Part shown: piece after piece, positions 1-7,245 of the stretch
Numbering within the stretch: position 1 is the first letter of the stretch
How the letters are laid out: each line of letters begins with the position of its first letter
Assembly: GCA_902781095.1 (NCBI GenBank)
Contig: CACZHW010000024.1
Span: forward strand, 1 to 37,436
From: an uncultured Eubacteriales bacterium
Lineage (GTDB): Bacteria > Bacillota > Clostridia > Christensenellales > Aristaeellaceae
Direction of reading: 5' to 3'
Length of the DNA: 37,436 nucleotides
Position numbers and translations under genes: made by a program
Notes under the pieces: model-generated
Told to the model about the DNA's origin: nothing
Database searches by the model: none
What the model saw: only the letters and a program-made list of their open reading frames with translations

Positions 1-95
1 GCGCCTGGTAAAGGCTTCTTTTTTTATCCTCTATGCTTTTGTAAAACAAATACCCCTGCTTCCTTCTCTGAAAACAAGGGTATTGTTGATGGTCT

Positions 96-125
96 GAGGG
101 GCTGCCGCAAGGCAGCCCCTCTTTT
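96..125 (+). terminator. Strong hairpin with short T tract
   Basis: An 11-bp perfect stem (96-106 with 111-121) closes a GCAA loop and is followed by TTTT. The T tract is on the plus side, so it would stop transcription entering from the left of the window. On the minus strand the stem lies just past the flavoprotein stop codon but has no T tract, so there it may only protect the mRNA 3' end. Confidence 0.65.
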
Positions 126-145
126 GGAAGGAGAAAAGGTCAGAT

Positions 146-2038
146 TCAGTTGAGCGGCGTCTCGAACATGAAGTCCGGATACTCGCCCGTGGCGGTGACA
201 TAGCCGCTGATGAAGCCGAAGGTGCAGGCGTCCGCGTCCGCGTTGGAGCCGAGGCGGTTGGTGCCGTGCACGACGCCGGTGATTTCGCCCGCGGCGTACA
301 GGTTCGGGATCACTTCGCCGTAGATGTCATAGACCTGCGTGCGCTCGTCGATGACCAGGCCGCCCATCGTGTGGTGCACGGAGGGGAACTGCGGGATGGC
401 GTAGTACGGGCCGTGCTCGATCTTCGCCATCGTGTTGGCCATGACCTTCTTGAAGTCGGGATCCTCGCCTGCGTCGATGTAGCCGTTGTGCTGCTCGATG
501 GTGGCGACCAGGGTCGCGCCGTCGATCTGCGGATGCTGCCCCTTGATCTCCAAGGCGTTGATCTTCTCGGCCAGCTCCTCCAGGGTATCGGCGGCGAGGA
601 TGCGGCCCTCTTCGATGCCGGCGGCCAGCTCTTCTTCCGTGGCGTACGCCTTGACGACGTCCCAGTTGAAGATGGAGTAGGTGGAAACGAAGCCGGTGTT
701 CACGGCCGCGTTGGCGCAGACGTCGCGGCGCTCGCCTTCAGAGACGTAGCGCTTGCCCTGCCAGTCGACGTAGACGATGCCGTAGCTGGGGCCGGAGAAG
801 GGCCACACGGCGTATTTGTCCAGCACGCCGTTGGTCGGGTCGGCGAAGGGATAGCGCTGGATGTTGCTCATGTTGGTCGTGTTCGCGCCGATGGCCTGGG
901 CCAGGGTGATGCCTTCACCGGTGGAAGCGGCCTTGTTGTTCGTGGTGGGGATGTCCTCCGTCAGATAAGGAACCTGGGTTTCGCGCATCTTCACGTTGGC
1001 GCCGAAGCCGCCGGTCGCGAGGATGACGCCCTTCTTCGCTTCGATGGTCTTGTAGGCGTCGCCGGTGGAGACGCGGATGCCGACCACCTTGTTGGCCTCA
1101 TCACGGGTACGGTAGATTTCTACCAGCTTGGTGCCCAGCTCCAGGGTCACGTTGTCCTGCGCGTCGATCATCTTGCGCTGGAGGTTGGTGATGTCGGAGC
1201 CCACGAAGTTCTCCGTGGAGTAGGTGCGGTAGCCGTAGTGTCCGCCCGGACGGGCCAGCGTGTCGCGGATGACCAGGCCGTTGTCCAGCAGGACGTTGAA
1301 GAAGTAGGGCGCGCCTTTGCACATGACCTCGACCATGCGCGGCCAGCCCATGTTGTCGCCGCCGACGAGGGTGTCCTCGATGTGCTTCTCAGCCGTATCG
1401 GGAACGAGGTTGAACATCTTCTGCAGGCGGGCGGCCTCCTTGGAGGTGTAGGCGGCGTACTGGCCGCCGTTGATCGCGGAGTTGCCGCCGGTGGTGGAGA
1501 GCTTCTCGACCAGCACGGTGGAAACGCCGGCTTCGCCCGCCGCGTAAGCGGCCGCCATACCGGCGAAGCCGCCGCCGACGATGACGACGTCATAGCTCTC
1601 GTCCCAGGTTTCGGGCACTTCGAAGGAGCCGAGAACGGGGTTGTAGGACGGGGCGGCGTCCGGCGCAGCCGCGACGGGCGCCTTGAAGGCCTCGACGTCC
1701 GCACCGGCCTCGACCAGGGCGGCTTCGACGCCGGCCTTGATGCCGCCGGAGCTCATCGTCGCGCCGGCGATGCCGTCGATGCCGATGGACTGGGCGTCTA
1801 CGATCATGCCGGGCAGCTGTTCGATGGCCGGCCAGCCGGGAGAGGTCTCCTGGTGCTCCTTGACCTCGACCTTGGTGATCTTGCCGCCTTCGATGGTGGT
1901 TTCGACGACCATGCCGTCGAACATGCCCTTGGCGGTCTCGGTATACACGCCGTCCTTCACCTCGGCCAGGCCGGCCGTCATGACAGACGCGAGCATGCAC
2001 ACGGAGAGCACGAGGGCGAGCAGCTTGCTGTGTTTCAT
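146..2038 (-). CDS. Exported FMN-binding / FAD-dependent fumarate reductase-like flavoprotein
   Basis: 630 aa. A Sec signal peptide (about residues 1-26) precedes an FMN_bind domain (about 27-110) with the motif DGIAGAT, where Thr94 is the expected ApbE flavinylation site. A Rossmann FAD domain follows (GGGFAG at about 155-160). The C-terminal part keeps the HHTMGG and NRLG motifs and a GKRYVSE...RRD segment, matching the substrate-binding His/Arg and proton-donating Arg regions of fumarate and urocanate reductases. I infer an exported reductase of an unsaturated carboxylate that serves as electron acceptor; the substrate cannot be read from sequence. NRLGSNADADACTFG departs slightly from the usual NRLGGNALAD form. 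The start at 2038 is chosen because AGGAGG lies 8 bases upstream; an in-frame ATG at 2059 has no such site. The LysR gene just upstream on the same strand is a candidate regulator. Confidence 0.88.
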   Translation of the reverse strand: MKHSKLLALVLSVCMLASVMTAGLAEVKDGVYTETAKGMFDGMVVETTIEGGKITKVEVKEHQETSPGWPAIEQLPGMIVDAQSIGIDGIAGATMSSGGIKAGVEAALVEAGADVEAFKAPVAAAPDAAPSYNPVLGSFEVPETWDESYDVVIVGGGFAGMAAAYAAGEAGVSTVLVEKLSTTGGNSAINGGQYAAYTSKEAARLQKMFNLVPDTAEKHIEDTLVGGDNMGWPRMVEVMCKGAPYFFNVLLDNGLVIRDTLARPGGHYGYRTYSTENFVGSDITNLQRKMIDAQDNVTLELGTKLVEIYRTRDEANKVVGIRVSTGDAYKTIEAKKGVILATGGFGANVKMRETQVPYLTEDIPTTNNKAASTGEGITLAQAIGANTTNMSNIQRYPFADPTNGVLDKYAVWPFSGPSYGIVYVDWQGKRYVSEGERRDVCANAAVNTGFVSTYSIFNWDVVKAYATEEELAAGIEEGRILAADTLEELAEKINALEIKGQHPQIDGATLVATIEQHNGYIDAGEDPDFKKVMANTMAKIEHGPYYAIPQFPSVHHTMGGLVIDERTQVYDIYGEVIPNLYAAGEITGVVHGTNRLGSNADADACTFGFISGYVTATGEYPDFMFETPLN

Positions 2039-2091
2039 GGTGTTTCCTCCTTTTTTCAACCTGGGGGCAATCCGTCTGCCCCTCTGGGGTC

Positions 2092-2097
2092 AGTATA
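2092..2097 (-). promoter_or_regulatory. Candidate -10 box for the flavoprotein gene
   Basis: The minus strand reads TATACT here, 54 bases upstream of the flavoprotein start and directly after the LysR terminator. No good -35 hexamer stands 17 bases further up (GTGTTC), which would suit a promoter that needs an activator such as the neighbouring LysR protein. That dependence is inference. Confidence 0.4.
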
Positions 2098-2107
2098 CCA
2101 AAGCGTT

Positions 2108-2144
2108 AAAAAAAGAACACACGATTCTGCGGAACCGTGTGTTC
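2108..2144 (-). terminator. Rho-independent terminator of the LysR gene
   Basis: A 9-bp perfect stem GAACACACG/CGTGTGTTC (2115-2123 with 2136-2144), with a further TTC/GAA pairing inside the loop, is followed on the minus strand by seven T residues (2114-2108). It separates the LysR transcript from the flavoprotein transcript. Confidence 0.9.
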
Positions 2145-2162
2145 GGAAAAACGAAACCGTCT

Positions 2163-3116
2163 TTACAGGGCAGACAAATAGGGATCGAAGGAGGCGGGCC
2201 CGGTCAGGGTGTCTGGATGGGCGGCCAACTCGCCGGTGGCAAATTTGACGGCGAACCGGATGAGCCTGCGTGCAGAAGGGGAGAGCTCCTCACTGTTGCG
2301 GTAGAGGACCGATTCCCAGAAGAACAGGGGTTCTCCGACGAGGGAAAGCGGCTTGACGCCGAATTCCTCGCCGAGGCGGGGCAGCGCGTGGGAGGGAATC
2401 AGCAGCAGCGCCTGATCCCTGCGGGCCTGCTCCATCATCAGGGAGATGCCGCCCAGAAAGGAAGCGCGGCCGACGGCAAGTCCGCGGGAGCGCAGGGCCC
2501 CCCGGTATTCTGTCATAAAGCAGCAGTTGTCGTGCGGGTGGATGACCGGCAGAGAGGAGAGGCTGTCCCAGGAAACAGAGGGCTGATCGCGCAGCGGGTG
2601 TCCCGGCGCGGTGCAGGGAAACAGGGGCTCCCGGTACAGCGGAATGTGGCTGAGCCCCTGCGGCCGCCTGGGCGCGGTGCTGTAATAGAACCCGACGTCG
2701 ATGAGGCCGGCCCGCAGCAGGTCGGGAACGGCGGCGTTGGGGGAGGTGGTCATGCTGTAATGCGTATCGGGACAGCGCACGCTGAACCGGTGCAGCAGAT
2801 CGAAGAGGGAATAGGAGGTGTTCATTTCGCAGCCGCCGACTGCGACGGCGCGGACGTTTTCGCTCTCCTGTGCGCTGCTGAGGAAAGCCCGGTATTCGCT
2901 GAGCAGGTCCCTGGCGCCGGGGAGCAGACGCCGGCCGTCCTCGGTCAGTTCCAGCTGCCGCCCGTTCTTGTAAAACAGCGGCGTGCCCAGTTCCTCTTCC
3001 AGCATCTGGATATGGCGGAAGAGGGAAGAGGGCGCGTACTGCAGCCGCTCGGCGGCCCGCTGGTAATTGAGCGTTTCCGCCAGCGTCAGAAAGGTCATAA
3101 GCTGTTTGGTATCCAT
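2163..3116 (-). CDS. LysR-family transcriptional regulator
   Basis: 317 aa. The N-terminal winged helix-turn-helix (about residues 1-60, beginning MDTKQLMTFLTLAETLNYQ) has the usual LysR pattern, including AAERL, SSLFRHIQMLEEELG and LFYK. The remainder fits a periplasmic-binding-protein-like effector domain (about 90-300). The start at 3116 has GAGGAG 9-10 bases upstream; a longer frame to 3158 adds an unlikely leader. It lies upstream of the exported flavoprotein on the same strand, with a terminator between, so it may activate that gene in response to its substrate. It is not divergent from its presumed target, which is the commoner LysR arrangement. The effector is unknown. Confidence 0.9.
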   Translation of the reverse strand: MDTKQLMTFLTLAETLNYQRAAERLQYAPSSLFRHIQMLEEELGTPLFYKNGRQLELTEDGRRLLPGARDLLSEYRAFLSSAQESENVRAVAVGGCEMNTSYSLFDLLHRFSVRCPDTHYSMTTSPNAAVPDLLRAGLIDVGFYYSTAPRRPQGLSHIPLYREPLFPCTAPGHPLRDQPSVSWDSLSSLPVIHPHDNCCFMTEYRGALRSRGLAVGRASFLGGISLMMEQARRDQALLLIPSHALPRLGEEFGVKPLSLVGEPLFFWESVLYRNSEELSPSARRLIRFAVKFATGELAAHPDTLTGPASFDPYLSAL

Positions 3117-3173
3117 GGCAAAGACTCCTCGGCAAGGTTCAGCGTCCCCGAAAACCATATTATTGTCTGCATT

Positions 3174-3551
3174 TTAACACACAGAGGACTCGAAATCAAT
3201 GGACGGGCAGTCGAGGAGCCGCTCCATGTAAACAGCGGAGGGATCCCTGCCGGTTTCGGCAAAGCCCAGCGCGCGGTGCAGCGCGAGGCTGGCGGCATTT
3301 CCCGGTTCGATCTGCACGGCCGCGCGGCGGCAGCCGCGCTTTTCCATTTCCCGGAAGAGCAGCGGCAGCGCAGTCGCGGCGATGCCCTGCCGGCGCAGCG
3401 CCGGCGCGACGGCGATGCCGTAGGAGAAGGTGCCGCCCTGCAGGCTGTGCACGGTGATGCCGCCCGCATGCCGGCCGTCGGCGCGGATGAACCAGCGCAG
3501 ATCCTCCGGCTGCCTCCCGACGAACCGCAGCGAAACCGTCATATACTTCAC
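3174..3551 (-). CDS. GNAT-family N-acetyltransferase
   Basis: 125 aa, a compact GNAT domain. The acetyl-CoA loop region reads VAPALRRQGIAATAL, matching the R/Q-x-x-G-x-G/A signature, and the C-terminal NAASLALHRALGFAETGRD is the typical beta5-alpha4 segment. The substrate is unknown; related small proteins acetylate amines or protein N-termini. The start is ambiguous: GTG at 3551 has AGAGGAAAG immediately upstream, while an in-frame ATG at 3542 lies 8 bases from AAGGGG. Only 57 bases separate it from the LysR gene downstream, with no terminator visible, so the two may be co-transcribed. Confidence 0.8.
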   Translation of the reverse strand: MKYMTVSLRFVGRQPEDLRWFIRADGRHAGGITVHSLQGGTFSYGIAVAPALRRQGIAATALPLLFREMEKRGCRRAAVQIEPGNAASLALHRALGFAETGRDPSAVYMERLLDCPSIDFESSVC

Positions 3552-3613
3552 CCCTTTCCTCTATTATAGCACGGGCTGACGGCGGCGCAAGAAAGATTCC
3601 GCTCCGACAGAAT

Positions 3614-3628
3614 TGAAAACAATTTTCA
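3614..3628. promoter_or_regulatory. Fur/Zur-type operator, upstream copy
   Basis: TGAAAACAATTTTCA is a 7-1-7 style inverted repeat close to the Fur-family box layout (TGATAATnATTATCA). It ends two bases before the -35 box of the metal operon, so repressor bound here would hinder RNA polymerase. Zinc specificity is inferred from the downstream genes. Confidence 0.7.
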
Positions 3629-3630
3629 TA

Positions 3631-3659
3631 TTGACAAGCGGGAGGCGGCTGATTAAAAT
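3631..3659 (+). promoter_or_regulatory. Sigma-A promoter of the zinc operon
   Basis: TTGACA (3631-3636), a 17-base spacer and TAAAAT (3654-3659) form a near-consensus promoter about 30 bases before the regulator's start codon. Fur-type boxes touch it on both sides. Confidence 0.8.
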
Positions 3660-3673
3660 GATAACCGTTTTCA
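3659..3673. promoter_or_regulatory. Fur/Zur-type operator, downstream copy
   Basis: TGATAACCGTTTTCA is a 15-base inverted repeat with one imperfect pair. It shares the TGA(A/T)AAC...TTTTCA form with the copy at 3614-3628, with centres 45 bp apart. It begins on the last base of the -10 box and covers the expected transcription start. Confidence 0.65.
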
Positions 3674-3690
3674 AATCAGGGGGAGATTGT

Positions 3691-4104
3691 ATGACGACGA
3701 AAGCGCCTTACCGCACGCGCCAGCAGCGGGAACTGCTGCAGTACCTGCGCGCCACGCCCGGGATGCACCATACGGCGGCGGAGATTCACGAGCATTTCAA
3801 CGGCGGAGAGCGGCCGATCGGCATGGCGACAATCTACCGCCAGCTGGAACGGTTTGTGGACGAGGGCATCGTGCGCAAGTACGTGCTGGAGACGGGGGAC
3901 GGCGCCTGCTACGAATATGAGCAGGAGGCGGACGAGTGCCTCTCGCACTTCCACTGCAAGTGCGAGAAGTGCGGCCGGCTGATCCATCTGGAGTGCGCCG
4001 ATCTGGAGGAAATCCGCACGCACCTGCTGCGCCACCACGGATTCGACTGGCACGCGGGCAAGACGGTGTTCTACGGCCTGTGCGAGGCGTGCCGAAGGGA
4101 ATAA
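3691..4104 (+). CDS. Fur-family metal-responsive repressor (probably Zur-like)
   Basis: 137 aa, normal Fur length. The winged helix (about residues 9-66) includes the family pattern TAAEIHEHF and MATIYRQLERFVDEGIV. The dimerisation part carries HFHCKCEKCG (Cys91, Cys94) and a C-terminal CEAC (Cys131, Cys134), the two CxxC pairs that bind structural zinc in many Fur proteins. The start at 3691 has GGGGGA 6-8 bases upstream. It is the first gene of an operon with znuA, znuC and znuB and has Fur-type boxes at its own promoter, so autoregulated zinc repression is the simplest reading. Fur, Zur and PerR cannot be told apart from sequence alone; the His-rich ZnuA favours zinc. Confidence 0.85.
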   Translation: MTTKAPYRTRQQRELLQYLRATPGMHHTAAEIHEHFNGGERPIGMATIYRQLERFVDEGIVRKYVLETGDGACYEYEQEADECLSHFHCKCEKCGRLIHLECADLEEIRTHLLRHHGFDWHAGKTVFYGLCEACRRE

Positions 4105-4116
4105 AGGAGAATACAG

Positions 4117-5106
4117 ATGAAGAAGACAAGCGCAATTCTGCTGTGCGCGCTGCTGGCGATGCTGTCGCTCTGCGGCGGCGCTGCGGCGGAGAAAATAAAC
4201 GTGGTTGCAACCATCTTTCCCATCTACGACTGGACCCGTGAGGTCGTGGGGGAGAACACGGATTCCGTCGAACTGACGCTGCTGCTGGATTCCGGCGTGG
4301 ACCTGCACTCCTACCAGCCCTCCGTACAGGACATCGTCAGGGTGTCCAGCGCCGACGTGTTCCTCTACGTGGGCGGCGAGTCGGATGCCTGGGTACAGGG
4401 CGCGCTGGCCGAGGCAGTGAACAAAAACCAGACAGCCCTCAGCCTTGTGGAAGCCATGGGGGCGGACGTCAAGACGGAAGAGATCGTGGAAGGCATGGAG
4501 CATGACCACGAGGAAGACCACGACCACGAAGAGGATCACGGCCACGAAGAGGACCATGACCACGAAGAGGAAGCCGACGAACACGTGTGGCTGTCGCTGC
4601 GCAACGCGCAGAAGCTGGTGGGGGCCATCGCGGCCGCGCTGGGTACGGCGGACCCCGACCGCGCCGCAGCCTATCAGGCCAATGCGGAGGCTTACTGCGA
4701 AAAGCTGGCTGCGCTGGATGCCGCGTATGCGGAGGCGGTCGGGCAGGCGGCTCATCATACCGTACTGTTCGGGGACCGGTTCCCCTTCCGGTATCTGGTG
4801 GACGACTACAATATCGATTATTACGCGGCCTTTTCGGGCTGCTCCGCCGAATCGGAGGCGAGCTTCCAGACGATCGTATTCCTGGCCGGCAAGGTGGACG
4901 AGCTGGGCCTTCCGGCGGTGCTGACCATCGAAAACGCGCAGCCGCGCATCGCGGAGACGATCGTGGACAGCACGAAGGCCAAGAACCAGAAGATTCTCGC
5001 CCTGAATTCGCTCCAGGGCGCGACGGCGAAAGACGCGGCCGAGGGACTTACCTACCTCTCCGCCATGGAGGACAACCTGAAAGTGCTGAAGGAAGCGCTG
5101 AACTGA
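4117..5106 (+). CDS. znuA: Zinc ABC transporter solute-binding protein (ZnuA/AdcA type)
   Basis: 329 aa, cluster 9 metal-binding protein. A Sec signal peptide (about residues 1-24, ending GGAAA before Glu25) precedes a mature domain starting INVVATIFPIYDW. Probable zinc ligands are His64 (DLHSY), His156 (DEHVW) and His213/214 (AAHHTV). Between them lies an acidic His-rich loop, about residues 129-152, made of repeated HDHEED units; such loops mark zinc rather than manganese binders. No canonical lipobox cysteine is present (the only candidate is LSLC), unlike most Gram-positive homologues. It starts 12 bases after the regulator stop with an AAAGGAGA site and is followed by a hairpin before znuC. 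Confidence 0.93.
   Translation: MKKTSAILLCALLAMLSLCGGAAAEKINVVATIFPIYDWTREVVGENTDSVELTLLLDSGVDLHSYQPSVQDIVRVSSADVFLYVGGESDAWVQGALAEAVNKNQTALSLVEAMGADVKTEEIVEGMEHDHEEDHDHEEDHGHEEDHDHEEEADEHVWLSLRNAQKLVGAIAAALGTADPDRAAAYQANAEAYCEKLAALDAAYAEAVGQAAHHTVLFGDRFPFRYLVDDYNIDYYAAFSGCSAESEASFQTIVFLAGKVDELGLPAVLTIENAQPRIAETIVDSTKAKNQKILALNSLQGATAKDAAEGLTYLSAMEDNLKVLKEALN
4502..4570 (+). repeat. Short tandem repeats encoding the His/Asp/Glu-rich loop of ZnuA
   Basis: Units close to GACCACGAAGAG recur with small changes, coding for His-Asp-His-Glu-Glu-Asp blocks. Tandem repeats of this type can change copy number by slippage, so loop length may vary between strains. Confidence 0.7.
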
Positions 5107-5116
5107 CGACGACGGC

Positions 5117-5142
5117 CCGGAGAGCGGAAGCCCGCCCTCCGG
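5117..5142 (+). other. Intra-operon hairpin after znuA
   Basis: CCGGAG (5117-5122) pairs with CTCCGG (5137-5142), and inside that GCGG (5124-5127) pairs with CCGC (5132-5135) around a 4-base loop. It starts 10 bases after the znuA stop and has no T tract, so it looks like an mRNA-stabilising or processing element rather than a full terminator. Confidence 0.6.
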
Positions 5143-5162
5143 ATGATTCAAAGGAGACGGAC

Positions 5163-5873
5163 ATGGCACAACTGACTTGCAGCGGGCTTTCCCTGGGCTA
5201 CGAGCGGCGCGTAATCTGCGCCGGCCTCAGCTTTTCCGTAAACGAGGGGGACTACCTGTGCATCGTGGGGGAAAACGGGTCGGGCAAGACGACGCTGATG
5301 AAGACCATCCTGGGGCTGCAGAAGCCTCTGGCGGGCAGCATCGCCTTCGGAGACGGGCTCAAGGCCGGGGAAATCGGCTACCTTCCCCAACAGACCGCGG
5401 CGCAGAAGGACTTTCCGGCGACGGTGTGGGAGGTCGCGCTCTCCGGCTGTCAGGCGCGGATGGGCAGGCGGCCCTTCTACAGCCGGCAGGAGAAGGAAGA
5501 GACCCGGCGGAACCTGGCGCGCATGGGCATGGAGGGCCTGGCCGGCCGCTGTTACAGGGACCTCTCCGGCGGCCAGCAGCAGCGCGTGCTGCTGGCCCGG
5601 GCGCTTTGCGCCACGAGGAAGCTGCTGCTGCTGGATGAGCCGGTCTCCGGGCTGGATCCGGCCGTGACGGCGGAGATGTACGCGCTGATCACGCGGCTGA
5701 ACCGGGAGGAAAAGGTGACGATCATCATGATCTCCCACGATCCGGGCGCGGTACAATACGCTTCCCACGTGCTGCACATCGGGCGGGAGCTCTTCTTCGG
5801 CACTGCGCAGGCCTATCGTGAGAAGTGGGAAAACGGCGATTTTGACTTTATGAGAGGGGGTAGCGCGCTGTGA
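5163..5873 (+). CDS. znuC: Zinc ABC transporter ATP-binding protein
   Basis: 236 aa, single ABC ATPase domain of the metal-ion class. Walker A is GENGSGKTT (residues 36-44), the signature is LSGGQQQR (from about 134), Walker B is LLLLDEP (about 154-160) and the switch His is in MISHD. It energises zinc uptake with ZnuA and ZnuB at the membrane. The start at 5163 has AAAGGAGA upstream. The last bases overlap the GTG start of the permease gene (GTGA), which implies translational coupling. Confidence 0.93.
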   Translation: MAQLTCSGLSLGYERRVICAGLSFSVNEGDYLCIVGENGSGKTTLMKTILGLQKPLAGSIAFGDGLKAGEIGYLPQQTAAQKDFPATVWEVALSGCQARMGRRPFYSRQEKEETRRNLARMGMEGLAGRCYRDLSGGQQQRVLLARALCATRKLLLLDEPVSGLDPAVTAEMYALITRLNREEKVTIIMISHDPGAVQYASHVLHIGRELFFGTAQAYREKWENGDFDFMRGGSAL

Positions 5874-6712
5874 TTGAGACGCTGGGCATGTATTTCCAGT
5901 TTCCCTTCGTGCGCTACGCGCTGATCGTCGGCGTGCTGATCGCGCTGTGTTCCTCCCTGCTGGGGGTGACGCTGGTGCTGCGGCGCTTCTCCTTCATCGG
6001 GGACGGGCTCTCCCACGTCGCCTTCGGCGCGCTGGCCGTCGCCGGTATCCTGAACCTGACGGACGACATGCTCTTCGTGCTGCCGGTGACGGTGCTGGCG
6101 GCCGTGCTGCTGCTGCGCACGGGCCAGAACACGAAGATCAAGGGGGACGCGGCCATCGCCATGATCTCGGTGAGCGCGCTGGCCATCGGTTACCTGCTGA
6201 TGAACCTGTTCTCCACCTCCACGAACCTGTCCGGGGACGTGTGCTCCACGCTGTTCGGCTCCACCTCCATCCTGACGCTGACGCAGGGAGAGGTGTGGCT
6301 GTGCGCCGTCCTGTCCATCGCGGTGGTGGCGCTGTTCATCCTGTTTTACAACAAGCTCTTCGCCGTCACCTTCGACGAGGACTTCGCCCGGGCGAGCGGC
6401 ACCAGGGTGGAGGCTTACAACCTGCTCATCGCGGTGGTCATCGCGGTCATCATCGTGCTGGCGATGAACCTGGTGGGCTCGCTGCTCATTTCCGCGCTGA
6501 TCATCTTCCCGGCGATGTCGGCCATGCGCATCTTCCGCAGTTTCAGGGCGGTAACGCTGTGTTCCGGCGTGCTGTCCGTCGTCTGCGCGCTGCTGGGCAT
6601 CCTCATCTCCATCGTCTCCGGGACGCCCGTGGGCTCCACGATCGTCGCGGTCAACATGGCGGCCTTCCTGCTGTGCTGCGGAGCCGCCAGAATACAGGGA
6701 GGAAAGGCATGA
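5870..6712 (+). CDS. znuB: Zinc ABC transporter permease
   Basis: 280 aa, ABC-3 family permease with about eight hydrophobic segments, starting near YALIVGVLIALCSSLLG and including the family-typical FSFIGDGLSHVAFGALAVAG, GDAAIAMISVSALAIGYLL and LVGSLLISALIIFPAMSAMR. Length is normal. GTG at 5870 is the start because it overlaps the znuC stop as GTGA and gives the complete N-terminus. The stop overlaps the ATG of the next gene (ATGA). It forms the membrane channel of the zinc importer. Confidence 0.93.
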   Translation: MIETLGMYFQFPFVRYALIVGVLIALCSSLLGVTLVLRRFSFIGDGLSHVAFGALAVAGILNLTDDMLFVLPVTVLAAVLLLRTGQNTKIKGDAAIAMISVSALAIGYLLMNLFSTSTNLSGDVCSTLFGSTSILTLTQGEVWLCAVLSIAVVALFILFYNKLFAVTFDEDFARASGTRVEAYNLLIAVVIAVIIVLAMNLVGSLLISALIIFPAMSAMRIFRSFRAVTLCSGVLSVVCALLGILISIVSGTPVGSTIVAVNMAAFLLCCGAARIQGGKA

Positions 6713-7167
6713 AAAGGAAAACGTTCGCAGCGCTGCTGCTGCTCGCGAGCCTGCTGGCCGCCGACGCTTCGGCGCTGTCGCTCTTCGGCAAGGCGCCGGA
6801 GAAGGAGGAGGGCGTCGATCTGGACCTCTCGCAGCTCAGCGGGACGGTGGTCTATTCCCAGGTTTACAACATGATGGTCACCCCGCAGGATTACGTCGGC
6901 AAGACGATCCGGATATCCGGCCTGTACGACGTCTATGAAGACGCCGGGACGGGGAACACCTATTTTGCCTGCATCATCCCGGACGCCACCGCCTGCTGTG
7001 CGCAGGGCATCGAATTTCTGTGGGCGGGAGAGCATACGTATCCGGACGACTATCCGGAGCCCGGCTGTGAAATGACGATGACCGGCCGCTTTGAGACCTA
7101 CGAAGAGGACGGCGCGGAGTACATCCGCCTGGCCGACGCCGAGGTCGAGTGGGGAGAAATCGATTAA
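6709..7167 (+). CDS. Exported Cys-Cys protein of the zinc operon, function unknown
   Basis: 152 aa. A Sec signal peptide (about residues 1-22, ending DASA) has no lipobox. The mature part is small, acidic and probably all-beta: a GKTIRISGLYDVYED segment, then YFACIIPDATACCAQGIEF with adjacent Cys96-Cys97 and Cys88 nearby, then HTYPDDYPEPG and MTMTGRFETYEEDG. I recall similar conserved hypotheticals in Bacillota, and the CC motif resembles the C-terminal part of DUF1980/YcgQ-type proteins linked to zinc homeostasis; that link is from memory. Its ATG overlaps the znuB stop (ATGA), so it is the last gene of the Zur-type operon. A role in extracellular zinc capture or delivery is inference. Confidence 0.8.
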   Translation: MKRKTFAALLLLASLLAADASALSLFGKAPEKEEGVDLDLSQLSGTVVYSQVYNMMVTPQDYVGKTIRISGLYDVYEDAGTGNTYFACIIPDATACCAQGIEFLWAGEHTYPDDYPEPGCEMTMTGRFETYEEDGAEYIRLADAEVEWGEID

Positions 7168-7199
7168 AACTTTTGTTTTCACGGGATAAAAAGGGCCTT

Positions 7200-7243
7200 C
7201 CCTTCCGTCTGATGGATGAAAACCACAGACGGGAGGGATTTTT
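7200..7243 (+). terminator. Terminator of the zinc operon, overlapping the next gene's RBS
   Basis: A 12-bp stem with one G-T pair (7200-7211 with 7226-7237), a 14-base loop and an ATTTTT tail closes the zinc operon. Its 3' arm is also the GGGAGGG ribosome binding site of the DUF4349 gene that starts at 7246. Confidence 0.75.
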
Positions 7244-7245
7244 GC

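Noticed and set aside
1..27. Short GCCT...AGGC stem followed by seven T at the left edge
   Set aside because: Looks like the end of a terminator for a gene outside the window, but the stem is only four base pairs and its left part may be cut off, so it cannot be called.
266..2248. A 660-codon open frame antisense to the flavoprotein gene
   Set aside because: It runs opposite a gene with clear domains, has low-complexity Val/Asp/Gly/Arg composition typical of GC-rich shadow frames, and no ribosome binding site or family motif.
4502..4570. CRISPR-like or minisatellite array
   Set aside because: The repeats are in frame inside znuA and encode the His-rich metal loop known for this family; there are no spacers.
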